Source: RGIG1828 sp045654685 (GTDB lineage Bacteria > Bacillota > Clostridia > UMGS1810). From it: DNA of 64,000 nt. The stretch spans positions 1 to 64,000 of the forward strand of contig JAZONV010000099.1 of assembly GCA_045654685.1 (NCBI GenBank), written 5' to 3'. Both the position numbers and the translations under genes were made by a program. Below the pieces are notes generated by a model. The model had not been told where the DNA came from, searched no databases, and worked only from the letters and a program-made list of their open reading frames with translations. How positions within the stretch are numbered: position 1 is the stretch's first letter; the number at the start of each line of letters is the position of its first letter. Shown here one piece after another: positions 33,515-43,538 of the stretch.

Positions 33515-34625
33515 ATTTCCTTACCATTTGCATTATTTTACGTGCACTTTTAGGATAGCGGAATCTCCTGTTTACAATTGCAGAATACATATTTGATGAG
33601 TTTTTGGCATATTCCTCACAATTTGTCCCGCCATTTGACATGCATGTTAAAAACATAGCTTTGAGAGTATTTTCAACATGATTACTTATGCCGCTTATTC
33701 GCGGAAGTATCTTATTAAAAATCAAAGTATCGGTTGCACTATCAGTATCTGACATATTATATTTACGATTATATGCTATGTAGAACAGCATAAGATTTCT
33801 TGTACGGGGACTGATTTTTGAAATATCATTGGTTATGATGTTATTAAAATTGTCCCAGAAAGCTGAATAATCTTTCAAAAATTCAAGTTCATCTCTGCAG
33901 TCAGAGAGGGTAATATATTCAGATTTTAAAAAGGAATTATCAATCTCCTGTATATCATCACAGCAATACTCTTTTTCAAAAAAATCAGATTTCAACGAAA
34001 CGGGAGCAAGTTCAACAACAAACACCCTATCAAGAAATTTGGGAGTGAGTGTATATGATACATCATCAAAATTAAGAGTTCCGATTATATAAAAATTATC
34101 AGGAATTGAAATTCCGGAATAGCTATATTTTGCTGAAAGATCACTTCCGAATCCTCCGTCGTCAACAAGAGGATCGGTAACAATTGCACCTTCTTCGTTG
34201 AAGCGCCTTGTTTCAAGAGCAGAAAGAATATGACTCATATAGTGTTCAGGTCTTGAAAGATTAATTTCATCAAGGCAAAGAAAATATGGGTATTCTCTGT
34301 CTTTTGATGCCGTTTGTATATAGTCCGTTATAATACCGGGAACAAATTTACCCTCTTCGTTTACATATCCAAGAAGTCTTGCAGGAGATTTCCAATCCGG
34401 TGATACAGAAACCATTTTAAATCTGCCATTTTCAGTATTAGCTCCGCATGCATTGGCAAAAAGCCTTGCAAGAGAAGTTTTTCCGCTTCCGCCTGCGCCT
34501 GCAATCAATACCATAGGAAATGTTTTTAATGAAAGATACAGACTTTCAACCGCACTTTTATCATAATCATAGCCTTTGGATTTTATGTATTCGTAAAATT
34601 TATCAAGCTTGTGTGTTACTGCCAT
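33480..34625 (-). CDS. McrB-like AAA+ ATPase
   Basis: About 381 aa from ATG 34625 (GAGGTG upstream). AAA+ motifs are present: Walker A GAGGSGKTSLAR, Walker B YFLCLDEINLSRPEHYMS, and a sensor-1-like GTLNFDD with FLDRVFVVEL. The DEINLSRPEHY sequence is typical of the AAA_5/McrB group. It lacks the long N-terminal DNA-binding domain of E. coli McrB. With its partner downstream it forms a possible restriction-like or antiviral pair. Confidence 0.8.
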   Translation of the reverse strand: MAVTHKLDKFYEYIKSKGYDYDKSAVESLYLSLKTFPMVLIAGAGGSGKTSLARLFANACGANTENGRFKMVSVSPDWKSPARLLGYVNEEGKFVPGIITDYIQTASKDREYPYFLCLDEINLSRPEHYMSHILSALETRRFNEEGAIVTDPLVDDGGFGSDLSAKYSYSGISIPDNFYIIGTLNFDDVSYTLTPKFLDRVFVVELAPVSLKSDFFEKEYCCDDIQEIDNSFLKSEYITLSDCRDELEFLKDYSAFWDNFNNIITNDISKISPRTRNLMLFYIAYNRKYNMSDTDSATDTLIFNKILPRISGISNHVENTLKAMFLTCMSNGGTNCEEYAKNSSNMYSAIVNRRFRYPKSARKIMQMVRKYEEDGYTGSWF

Positions 34626-34724
34626 AGTGCACCTCACCGTGTTTATAGTTATATAGTTCTATCGAATCATGAATTTGTTATAGACAACTACTCAATAAAT
34701 TCAGCATATTCCTCAAAAAAATTT

Positions 34725-34760
34725 TGCTTTACAGGAACATAGCTTCCCGTAAAGCAAAAG
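34725..34760 (-). terminator. Terminator of the DUF1858 gene
   Basis: TTTGCTTTAC/GTAAAGCAAA hairpin directly after the DUF1858 stop on the minus strand, followed by T-rich sequence. Confidence 0.65.
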
Positions 34761-34767
34761 AGCAATA

Positions 34768-34971
34768 TTATTTATCTGCAAGATATTCGTTGAGTTTTTC
34801 AACAAGTTCATCTGCATCAACACCGTGTACTGCACACGCCTGTTCTATGCTTTCGCCGCTTGCTGAAGGGCAACCAAGACAATGCATTCCGATTTCGAGA
34901 AAGAAAGGTGCTGTGCCTTCGTCCAATCTCAACACGTCCATAATGATTGTATCTTTAGTTACAGATGCCAT
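34768..34971 (-). CDS. DUF1858 protein
   Basis: Encodes 67 aa with the DUF1858 pattern: DTIIMDVLRLDEGTAPFFLE, then GMHCLGCPSASGE (CxxC) and a C-terminal helix. These small proteins have a redox disulfide and occur in anaerobes, sometimes fused to hybrid-cluster proteins. Function unknown, perhaps metal or redox linked. Confidence 0.9.
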   Translation of the reverse strand: MASVTKDTIIMDVLRLDEGTAPFFLEIGMHCLGCPSASGESIEQACAVHGVDADELVEKLNEYLADK

Positions 34972-35336
34972 AATTTACATCTCCTTTCAATTGTCTATGA
35001 CATTATTATACACTTTAAATCAGAAAAAATCAAGACTTAGCATATATAAACTTATTTATTTCAAATAATTATTTTTGCAACTTTCATACAAATATATCAC
35101 CTGAGATTTTCGGCTAAATTTTTGCATTTGTTTAATCACCATTATTTATCCCACAAAACTTCAACATTGGTTTACATTTTCCATGTTTCATAAAGCAGAA
35201 TAAAATGTGGATAAAGTGGATAAATCGGTGTATAACCCTATTATACGTACAAAATCAGTTGAAAAAATTGTTGATTTTTTTGGAATTCGTTATTATACCA
35301 TGTTATTTGGTTTACATAATATCTCAAAAATAATTC
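34972..35336. other. AT-rich intergenic region with a DnaA-box cluster
   Basis: No gene. Three DnaA-box-like sites are in a row: TGTGGATAA (35206-35214, consensus TTATCCACA), AGTGGATAA (35215-35223) and GGTGTATAA (35227-35235). A further TTATCCCACA is near 35,146. The region is flanked by very AT-rich DNA. The neighbouring genes are not those of a usual chromosomal origin. Confidence 0.55.
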
Positions 35337-36185
35337 TTACGAATTTATAAATTCCTTCAATTCTTCAAATCTGTTGACAGCGTGTTTATAACCCTCATCA
35401 TACATTAAGCAAAGTTTTTCGGGTGATTTTTCTGTTCTTTTCCAGTCTTTTGTACATTTTGGAGAAAATATGAACGCTGTCCCCTCTTTTTCTTTTTCGT
35501 ACAAATATTTTTTGCTGTTGTTATAAACATCACTTCTGTTTTTTAACGACGATGCAAACTCTTTATTTTTTCTGTAGAGAATTGAAGAAAGTTCAACATC
35601 GCCTTCCGTCTTCTTTTCATATTCTTTTTCCCTTGTAAGAATTGAAATGACTTTGGTACATCCTTTATCATAAGCAAATTTTACCGGCAATGGGTCGGAA
35701 CATCCCCCGTCAAAATATAGTCCGCCTGAAAGTTCAATAGGCTTAAACATAAACGGAAGCGCACAGCTTGCCTGAATGAGTTTCCATTCTTTATCATCTG
35801 ATTTTACCTCGATGTATTCAGGCTTACCTGTGGATAAATTTGTTACAACTGCATACACCTGTCCGTGGAATCGGTCAAATGCGTCATAGTCGAAGGGAAC
35901 AAGTTCATTTGGGATTGAATTAAATATAAAATCTCTATTATAATAACTGCCGTTACCTTTTTTAAAGAAATATTTTAAACCCATATATCGCTTGTCGGGA
36001 ACATATTTCAGTCCAAGTTCAAGAGCTCTTCCTTTTTGTCCCGAAATATATGATGTTCCGTTTGCCACTCCGGCTGAAACTCCCACAAAAAAATCTACTG
36101 TTATTCCAAGATCTATAAATGCATCCATGACTCCTATAGAGTAGTATGTACGATTTGCACCACCTTCAACAACAAGCCCGGTCAT
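35337..36185 (-). CDS. Patatin-like phospholipase
   Basis: Encodes 282 aa with the patatin dyad: oxyanion loop VEGGANRTYYSIG, nucleophile GVSAG (Ser), and DGGCSDPLP (Asp with DGG). This is the bacterial RssA/YlbK-like group. The ATG has GAACAGAAT upstream, a weak site. Substrate lipids are unknown. Confidence 0.9.
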   Translation of the reverse strand: MTGLVVEGGANRTYYSIGVMDAFIDLGITVDFFVGVSAGVANGTSYISGQKGRALELGLKYVPDKRYMGLKYFFKKGNGSYYNRDFIFNSIPNELVPFDYDAFDRFHGQVYAVVTNLSTGKPEYIEVKSDDKEWKLIQASCALPFMFKPIELSGGLYFDGGCSDPLPVKFAYDKGCTKVISILTREKEYEKKTEGDVELSSILYRKNKEFASSLKNRSDVYNNSKKYLYEKEKEGTAFIFSPKCTKDWKRTEKSPEKLCLMYDEGYKHAVNRFEELKEFINS

Positions 36186-36222
36186 ATTCTGTTCCGCCTT
36201 TCAAAATCGTATTTGCAAATTA

Positions 36223-37027
36223 TTAATTTTGCGGGTTATATCCATCTAATATTTTGTCAATTCCTTGAGTGTATATATTTCCGTCCAGAAGAGTTCCATC
36301 AGGTTCAATACTGACTGATTTTAAATCGTATGGGTTTTGTGCATAGGGATTTGAATATGTTTTATCCTCATCAAAATATTTTTCGAAATTATCAATGGCT
36401 CTGCCTTGGGGAAAAACAATATTCCCCTCACCTTCTTTAATTCCTATTTTCAAAAATTCATCAATAATTTCAGTTGTTCGCAGATTATATGGATTGTTAT
36501 GACCTTTGTGCACAAGCCAAGCAGGATTTAACCTAACCGGAAGATTTGCTTCTTTTACCCTGACTGCAAAATATTTTACAATATCAACTGGAATTGTCTC
36601 TTGATGAAAAGAATCTGCTGAAATGAGAATATCATTAACACCACAATCTTTTAACATCTTCACGGCAACGTCTATTATCTTTTCATCATTTGAAAAATAT
36701 CCGTTTGTGATAAGCTGTCTTTTAGGTATTTTACACCCTCTTGATGCAGAAAGAATTTCACAAGTGCAATCATAATACAACATTGGTTCCCCTCCAAATG
36801 TCATAACTGATTGTATTGAATATTCTTTTGAGATATACTCCAGGGCTTTTTTGGCATAGTCTTTATCTATATGTATTCCGCTATATATATGTTCTCCCTC
36901 AGAGCAATGTTTGCATCTGCCAGTACAATCCATTGTTATAAGGAATTCTATACGATTTAGATTTTTCAGATACTTATTTATACTTATCCACCTCTTTGAC
37001 AGGTTTATCTGATAATTTCTTTGACAT
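36223..37027 (-). pseudogene. Radical SAM protein gene with an apparent frameshift near the 5' end
   Basis: The main frame (36,223-36,933 from the first ATG) encodes 236 aa with CTGRCKHC (CX3CX2C), FGGEPMLYYD and a later SIEPDG. The frame is open upstream of that ATG, giving NKYLKNLNRIEFLIT before the Cys motif, a typical lead-in, but no start codon there. A second frame starting at ATG 37027 gives MSKKLSDKPVKEVDKYK and stops at 36,974. Joined by a one-base shift near 36,975 they would make a normal N-terminus. Either a real frameshift, or a sequence error, or start at 36,933. It lies 37 bp from the patatin gene. Confidence 0.6.
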
Positions 37028-37062
37028 CACCAACATTTTTGACGTTTATGTTATTACCCGCT

Positions 37063-39129
37063 TTAACGTGAAAGATATTTGTATATCATTATCATAGCAT
37101 CAGCTCTTGTGAGATTTTTTTGAGGATTAAAAACTCCTTCAAATCCGTCTACAACTCCAAGACCTGAAAGAATACTGATATATCCGATGTTTGTCTGAAC
37201 ATCAGAGAACCCGGACACATAGATTTCGTCAAGTTTTGCAATTTCTTCAAACCCAAGTGCCCTGACCATGTATACAGCGGCACTTTCTCTCGTGACAGAG
37301 CTATCCGGTGAATTTTCGTCTTCTTTAATTATGCCAAGACTGTCTGCACGATTATAATATGATGTATAATCCATGGATTTTTCAAGGATTATGGCATTAT
37401 TTCTTGATACAACCGATACAAGAAGTGCAACAAAATCTTTCTGGGTTATAACTTCATCGGGTCTGAAAGTGTCATCTTCAAATCCTATTCCATATACGGA
37501 AAGCTTGTTTATAATGCTTTCGCAATAGTGTCCTTGTATGTCTGTGTAGTTTCCAATTTGCGCCTCTTTATAGAATCTTACAGGTTCTGCACTTTTGGCA
37601 TATATCTCACTACATTTTGTCATGTCAGGCATGTACACAAGAAGTGCAGTATCACAATATTTCATATCTTTCTCGGAACATGACGGATAATAGTACATTT
37701 TATAATCAGAAAAATCAAGGAATTTTTCTGATGCATAGGTTTTATCAACAATTCCGTCGGGAGACGGGAAAGTAACATCTGAAAAACTTATGCTGTAGGA
37801 TGTTATTTTTTTATCTTTTGGGTTAATGTTTATGTAAATACTGTCATCTCTGTATACAATATCGTTTTCGTAACGTAAAAATGTGAAACTGTTGCCGTTT
37901 TGTGATTCAAATCTGTATTTTCCTGTGTCGTCCGACAGATAATATCCGGGAGCAAGAGATTTTACATATTCCTTTGCAACAACTTCCGAAACTTCTGATT
38001 GGTTTTCCGAATCATAATCAGCACTTTGATATATACTTCTTATCTCACCTGTTTTTGCATTCAGATTGACATTTGAATATCCATGTGCTGAATCATTTGA
38101 TTCAAAGGAAAACTGATAGTAATATTCATCATCATTGTTTGAAAGAAATACTCTTGAAAGTGCATATTCATTTCCGACGTTGATAAGTTTATTTTCCCTG
38201 ATGAGTTTTTCAGCATCATCTTTCGAAATGAGCTCCCCTACTTTTTCAAGTTCTTTTATTTCCGCCTCTGACAGTTCTTCTCTGAAACTGCTTCCGCCCC
38301 CTGATGTCAGACTATCTGATACCATTTCTTTATCGGCACTATTCATCCCTGCTTCAAATCTTGAAGGTCTTATGGGCGATACAACTTCTGATGAAATGGC
38401 ATCTACATACTTTGTTGTATTGGACGGAACATATGCAAGATACACCTTTTTTTCGATTTGGGAATAGTCGGTTTTATATACAAGTTCCATTCCAAGTTGT
38501 TCGTCGTATGCATTCACCGCTTCTTCATAGGATATTGCATCTGCACAATCAGGAAATGAAATTCCGGGAGTATAGGTCAAATTGAAGCTACGTATTGAAT
38601 TTGACTCAATGTTATAGGAAACATATCCCGAATCATTATATACAGGTATGTCGCCATATGTACGCTGAATATTAAACACATATTCACTTGAAGTGAGACT
38701 TTCTCTTGTGTCAGACTTTGAAATTATAACATTATCCGAAATTGAAGGATTAATTTTATTAAATTCTTTTATGACATGCGGAAGAATTTCATCGGATGTC
38801 GGTCTGTTGACAGTTGGTTTTGAAACTGTCTTTTCATATTTAGAATCATATTTGTTATATGATGTTATTACGCCTTCTGAATTTACTGACAGACTCATAA
38901 ATTCATATGATGAATCATCAGAATCTTTGCTCCAATCAAAATGATACACGCAATACTTTTCGTTCTTGTCAAAAGAACTGTTAAATGTATCAAATCCATT
39001 GGTATCCGGAATTCGGGATTTAATTGACGCAAGAACCTGCATAACCTCGTCACTTTCAGGGTTTGCATAGGTTATGGTACACATGAAAGCAAGCCCAAAA
39101 CACAAAAGAACAGCAATTATTTTTTTCAT
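37063..39129 (-). CDS. Secreted SLH-domain protein with YcdB/YcdC-type repeats
   Basis: Encodes 688 aa with a signal peptide (MKKIIAVLLCFGLAFMCTITYA). Two large repeats of the YcdB/YcdC/PepSY-like kind (about 90-270 and 300-480) follow, and the C-terminal about 170 aa carries two to three SLH modules (DIQGHYCESIINKL ... TFRPDEVITQKDF; LTRADAMIMIYKYL) that anchor to the wall. A surface protein, probably modulating a peptidase or sensing; specific role unknown. Confidence 0.85.
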   Translation of the reverse strand: MKKIIAVLLCFGLAFMCTITYANPESDEVMQVLASIKSRIPDTNGFDTFNSSFDKNEKYCVYHFDWSKDSDDSSYEFMSLSVNSEGVITSYNKYDSKYEKTVSKPTVNRPTSDEILPHVIKEFNKINPSISDNVIISKSDTRESLTSSEYVFNIQRTYGDIPVYNDSGYVSYNIESNSIRSFNLTYTPGISFPDCADAISYEEAVNAYDEQLGMELVYKTDYSQIEKKVYLAYVPSNTTKYVDAISSEVVSPIRPSRFEAGMNSADKEMVSDSLTSGGGSSFREELSEAEIKELEKVGELISKDDAEKLIRENKLINVGNEYALSRVFLSNNDDEYYYQFSFESNDSAHGYSNVNLNAKTGEIRSIYQSADYDSENQSEVSEVVAKEYVKSLAPGYYLSDDTGKYRFESQNGNSFTFLRYENDIVYRDDSIYININPKDKKITSYSISFSDVTFPSPDGIVDKTYASEKFLDFSDYKMYYYPSCSEKDMKYCDTALLVYMPDMTKCSEIYAKSAEPVRFYKEAQIGNYTDIQGHYCESIINKLSVYGIGFEDDTFRPDEVITQKDFVALLVSVVSRNNAIILEKSMDYTSYYNRADSLGIIKEDENSPDSSVTRESAAVYMVRALGFEEIAKLDEIYVSGFSDVQTNIGYISILSGLGVVDGFEGVFNPQKNLTRADAMIMIYKYLSR

Positions 39130-39207
39130 AATATCCCTCTTTTCTATAAATTACAAAGGTCTTATCTACACATAACACTCTTAACAAAAGGGAAAAGTTG
39201 CATCAAA

Positions 39208-40650
39208 TTATGGTTTTTTCCATGTACCTGCATAAAACATCAGCATTATGGGGAATATTTCAAGTCTTCCTATTAACATATTCATGATGAGTACAAGGGT
39301 GGAAAGTGGTGAATAGATAGAAAAATTACAAGTTGGCCCGACTGCTTCGAGACCGGGTCCGATATTATTTATTGTTGCGGCAACCGCCGTAAAATTTGTT
39401 GTAAAGTCAAAATTATCCATACTGATTAAAAGCACGGAAATAAAATATATTGCAAAATACGAAACCATAAAAACATTAACCGCTCTGACGGTTTCATGTT
39501 CAACAACTCTGCCATTCAGCTTCACTTTTGACACACTTTTCGGGTGAAGCATTATTTTAATTTCTTTTCCTATGCTCTTTAACATAATAAGGATTCTTGA
39601 AATTTTAATTCCGCCGCCTGTACTTCCTGCACATGCACCAAAGAACATAAGAATTACAAGAATTGTCTTAGAAAAAGACGGCCATTTATCGAAATCTACA
39701 GTTGCATATCCTGTGGTAGTGATAATGGATGAAACCTGGAATGCACTATGTTTTATATTTTCAAAAAGGTTTGTATAGTAAGATGCACAGTTTATGCCTA
39801 TTAAGATTATCGAAAATATGATAATTCCGAAATATGCTCTCATTTCTTCTGATTTCAAAGCATCTCTGAACTTCCTCATGATGAGAAGATGATATATGGA
39901 AAAATCAACACCAAATAGTGCCATAAATACAGTTATTACAACCTGACAGTATGAAGAATAATCAGACATACCGGAATTTCTGACTGCAAATCCTCCTGTT
40001 CCTGCCGTACCAAATGAAAGCGTGATTGCGTCGAATATATCCATTCCGCCAAAAAGAAGGAGAACCATTTCCAAGATAGTCATGGAAACATACATGAGAT
40101 AGAGTATTTTCGCGGTGGATTTCGCTTTCGGAACAAGCTTGCTGACTGACGGCCCGGGGCTTTCTGCTCTTATGAGGTGAAATCCCCCTGAACTGTCTGA
40201 AGGTATGAGAGCAACAAGAAATACAAGTACTCCCATTCCACCTATCCAATGGGTGAAACTTCTCCAGAAAACAAGGCTTTTTGGAATAATATCAATGTCG
40301 GAAATAACACTTGCACCTGTGGTGGTAAAACCTGAAACCGTCTCAAAAAGTGCATCTATATAATTGGGTATCGCTCCGCTCACAACAAACGGAATTGCAC
40401 CGAATATACTCATTACTACCCAACTCATGGCAACGCTTATAAACCCATCACGGGCATACATTGTTTTTCTTGTATTTGTTCGTAAAGACAAAAGAAACGC
40501 TGACACAAAACAAAAAGCAACACATCCTATCCAGATGCCTACCATGTTATACTCACCATATATGACGGAGCATATAAGAGGAAGCGTCATTCCGGCTGCT
40601 TCGCACATAAGTACAAGGCTCAGAATATATCTGATATTTTTAGAATTCAT
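39208..40650 (-). CDS. trkH: TrkH-family potassium transporter membrane subunit
   Basis: Encodes 480 aa with about ten helices and four P-loop repeats, including SGFTTTGASV, GTAGTGGFAVRN, SSIITTTGYATVDF and AATINNIGPGLEAVG. It takes up K+ together with the TrkA protein encoded 11 bp upstream. GIKISRI(LI)MLKSI is typical of the TrkH type. Confidence 0.94.
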   Translation of the reverse strand: MNSKNIRYILSLVLMCEAAGMTLPLICSVIYGEYNMVGIWIGCVAFCFVSAFLLSLRTNTRKTMYARDGFISVAMSWVVMSIFGAIPFVVSGAIPNYIDALFETVSGFTTTGASVISDIDIIPKSLVFWRSFTHWIGGMGVLVFLVALIPSDSSGGFHLIRAESPGPSVSKLVPKAKSTAKILYLMYVSMTILEMVLLLFGGMDIFDAITLSFGTAGTGGFAVRNSGMSDYSSYCQVVITVFMALFGVDFSIYHLLIMRKFRDALKSEEMRAYFGIIIFSIILIGINCASYYTNLFENIKHSAFQVSSIITTTGYATVDFDKWPSFSKTILVILMFFGACAGSTGGGIKISRILIMLKSIGKEIKIMLHPKSVSKVKLNGRVVEHETVRAVNVFMVSYFAIYFISVLLISMDNFDFTTNFTAVAATINNIGPGLEAVGPTCNFSIYSPLSTLVLIMNMLIGRLEIFPIMLMFYAGTWKKP

Positions 40651-40661
40651 ATGTTGTACTC

Positions 40662-42020
40662 CTATCTCAATATATCACCAATGTCATCAAATCCGGAACG
40701 AAGGGTTACGATTATTACAGTATCACCAACCATAAACTCATCACTACCACGTGGAATTTTGACCTTGTTATTACGATTTATACACGCAATGAGAAGATTG
40801 TCTTTAAGTTCGAGTTTATCAATTCTTTTCCCTAAAATAGGAGAATTTTTCTTTATACTGAATTCCAGAGCTTCCACTTTTCCGTCAATAATATAGTGCA
40901 TACTTTCTATATTACTTCCCATACTGTTATTTTTTGCTCTGACAAATTTAATAATATTTTCAGAGGTTATATTTTTGGGATATACTGTTGTACCAAGATC
41001 CATCTGTTCTATAACACGGTCATATGCAATACGATTGATTTTGGTTATAACCTTTCCGTTATTAACGCTCTTGGCATAGAGAGAAAGCAAAACATTTTCT
41101 TCGTCTATATTTATAAGAGATACGAAAGAGTCAACTGTCTCTATCCCCTCTTCCAAAAGGAGATTATTGTCTGTTCCGTCTCCGTTGATGATGGTTGCCT
41201 TTGGAAGAAGCTGACAAAGTTCGTCGCAACGTTTTTCGTCCTTCTCTATAATTTTAACTTTAACTCCGCTGTCACAAAGCTTGCTTGCAAGGTAGTATGC
41301 TGTATCTCCGCCGCCTACAATCATTGTGTCTTTTACGGCATCAGACTTGAGGCCTATTTTTTTGAAAAATTGTGCTTCTGCGTGTATGGGTGTTAAAATA
41401 CTTAAAAGGTCCCCGCTTTTTATAACAAAGTTACCACCGGGAATAAACGTCTCTTCTCCACGTTCTACACCACATACAAGTACATCGCAATTGAGTTTTG
41501 CCACAATATCCTGAACCTTCAAATTATCAAGTACAGAACCATCAGGAACACAGAATTTGAATATTTCGACTCTGCTCTTTGCAAATGTGTCTATCTGAAT
41601 TGCAGATGGCAATCTCAACGATCTTGCCATTTCGTTTGCGGCAGCTTGTTCGGGATTAATTACCAAAGCAAGACTGAGTTCTTCACGGAAAAGCTTCAAA
41701 ACTTTTGCATATTCGGGTTTTCTTACTCTGGCAATAGTCTGACATTTTCCAAGTTTTTTTGCAAGAAGACATGCAAGCATATTGAGTTCGTCAGAGCCTG
41801 TTACCGCTATGAGAATATCCGCATCTTGTATTCCCGCATCATTCATAACATCAGTACTTATAACACTTCCTACAATTCCCATAACATCACAATGATCCGT
41901 CAGATCCTTCACAAGATTTGGACGAATGTCTATTACAGTTATATTATGAATAAGTTCACTATGGAGATGCTGTGCAATTTTTTGTCCGACTTTGCCGCAT
42001 CCTGCAATTATTATATTCAT
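40662..42020 (-). CDS. trkA: TrkA, cytoplasmic regulatory subunit of K+ uptake
   Basis: Encodes 452 aa with two RCK modules: each a Rossmann fold (IIAGCGKVGQKIA; MIVGGGDTAYYLA) for NAD(H)/ATP and an RCK_C domain. It gates TrkH. The gene pair is co-transcribed. No c-di-AMP riboswitch was seen upstream, but RCK_C domains can bind c-di-AMP directly. Confidence 0.95.
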   Translation of the reverse strand: MNIIIAGCGKVGQKIAQHLHSELIHNITVIDIRPNLVKDLTDHCDVMGIVGSVISTDVMNDAGIQDADILIAVTGSDELNMLACLLAKKLGKCQTIARVRKPEYAKVLKLFREELSLALVINPEQAAANEMARSLRLPSAIQIDTFAKSRVEIFKFCVPDGSVLDNLKVQDIVAKLNCDVLVCGVERGEETFIPGGNFVIKSGDLLSILTPIHAEAQFFKKIGLKSDAVKDTMIVGGGDTAYYLASKLCDSGVKVKIIEKDEKRCDELCQLLPKATIINGDGTDNNLLLEEGIETVDSFVSLINIDEENVLLSLYAKSVNNGKVITKINRIAYDRVIEQMDLGTTVYPKNITSENIIKFVRAKNNSMGSNIESMHYIIDGKVEALEFSIKKNSPILGKRIDKLELKDNLLIACINRNNKVKIPRGSDEFMVGDTVIIVTLRSGFDDIGDILR

Positions 42021-42049
42021 ATATTTACTTCCTTTCCTTTATGTTTAAA

Positions 42050-43438
42050 CTATATGTCCTCTCTCATAATTCCAAGCATCACGAAAAGATGACAAGCTGT
42101 ATAAAACAAAAACACTCCAAATAACGATGATATAAAGTATGCCATGACCGCAACAGAAGCTCCGAGGGTTGATGGCAAAGTATTTTTACGTTTCAGAAAA
42201 CAGATAATTGCCGAAATTATGCCGATGTAGTAAAACAATGCCCCCGGTATTCCGATTGCAGACGCAATTTCGAGAAACTCATTGTGAGCGCGATCCATTT
42301 TCATTTTGTACTTCAGACTTGCGGGTTTAAGGTTGTCAGGTCCGTATCCGATTAATGGTTTATCAGATATCATATCCGTCGATTTAATCCAGAGTTGCCA
42401 TCTTCCATTGCCGCCCGTCACAGTTGACTTGTCGTCTGCACCGGCAATATTTTTTACATCTTCACTTATCTGTGTGATATTATTTCCTATTATGGATTTA
42501 CCGGAAGTTGCTCCCGATACAGAAATAATAATACTTACAGAGACAAAAATTAATATGGGCAAAACAGATTTTATTTTGCCGGCTCTTTTGGTAACAAAAT
42601 AATATATGCTATAAAAACATAGCGAAACAAATACGGCTATATATGCTCCAAAAGTGTCATTCAAAATCAATATCCAGAAAGAATATGCACTAAGAATCAA
42701 GGCTAAAAGAGAAAGCAACTTGCTTTTGGATTTTATGAATATGCCTGAAAACAAACCGGAGCATACTGCTATATAGTACCCCATATGATTTGAATTATAA
42801 AACGTTCCTGTCATTCCTTTATAAAAATGTCCTGTTTTGATTCCGAGTTCAGAATACAGGTCACTCAAAGGTTTAAGAAATGAAGGCGTATCCGCTTTAG
42901 GTGCTGTACCTATTACACCAAAGTATTGTTGCAACATTACAACAGACACGACCATAAAAGATACAACATAGCCTGAAACAATAATATTTTTATATTTTGG
43001 ATTCCTGACAGATGATGAAAAAATAAAAAGTGATGCAAAACACATATACACAACAACACCATCAGGTCTCAAACCTGCCCCCAAAAAAGCTCTGCTTTTA
43101 TCCGGAGAAAAACATGCTGATACAAATGATATTATCAGGGCAAGTAAAAAAATCAAGGCATATCTTTGGGTGGAAAAATATGAAAGCAGTCTGCTTTTTA
43201 AATTGTTAAATGCATTCCCGAATGAGTTTTTGCAAGATGCAACAACAAATAATACTGCATATGCAACAAAACACAAAACTAAAATGAAAAATTCCGTATA
43301 GGCAAAAGTCATAAACGAATCTGCCCATTTTTCCGGTCCTGAAATCATAAACAAAGGTAAGACTGCAAATAACATTACTGCTATTACACTCAAAAATTCA
43401 TAAACACTTCTCAATTTGTCAGTAAATCGACAATTCAT
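42050..43438 (-). CDS. O-antigen ligase-like membrane protein
   Basis: About 462 aa from ATG 43438 (GGGGTGAG upstream; an earlier start at 43495 lacks a site). It has about twelve membrane helices and a large loop with GNGRWQLWIKSTDMISDKPL and the RAHNEFLEIASAIG motif (RxHN) of Wzy/WaaL-like proteins. It probably polymerises or ligates surface glycans. No partner glycan genes are near. Confidence 0.85.
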   Translation of the reverse strand: MNCRFTDKLRSVYEFLSVIAVMLFAVLPLFMISGPEKWADSFMTFAYTEFFILVLCFVAYAVLFVVASCKNSFGNAFNNLKSRLLSYFSTQRYALIFLLALIISFVSACFSPDKSRAFLGAGLRPDGVVVYMCFASLFIFSSSVRNPKYKNIIVSGYVVSFMVVSVVMLQQYFGVIGTAPKADTPSFLKPLSDLYSELGIKTGHFYKGMTGTFYNSNHMGYYIAVCSGLFSGIFIKSKSKLLSLLALILSAYSFWILILNDTFGAYIAVFVSLCFYSIYYFVTKRAGKIKSVLPILIFVSVSIIISVSGATSGKSIIGNNITQISEDVKNIAGADDKSTVTGGNGRWQLWIKSTDMISDKPLIGYGPDNLKPASLKYKMKMDRAHNEFLEIASAIGIPGALFYYIGIISAIICFLKRKNTLPSTLGASVAVMAYFISSLFGVFLFYTACHLFVMLGIMREDI

Positions 43439-43538
43439 ACTTCTCACCCCTTTCCGTTTTATATGGAATTTTATTCTCACATTAACTAAAAGCACAGAAA
43501 ATGCTTTTTCGCATATTCCGTGCTATGAGTTATCGGCG

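Noticed and set aside
35040..35336. Chromosomal origin of replication
   Set aside because: DnaA boxes are present but dnaA, dnaN, recF or rpmH are not, and there is no switch of gene orientation around the site.
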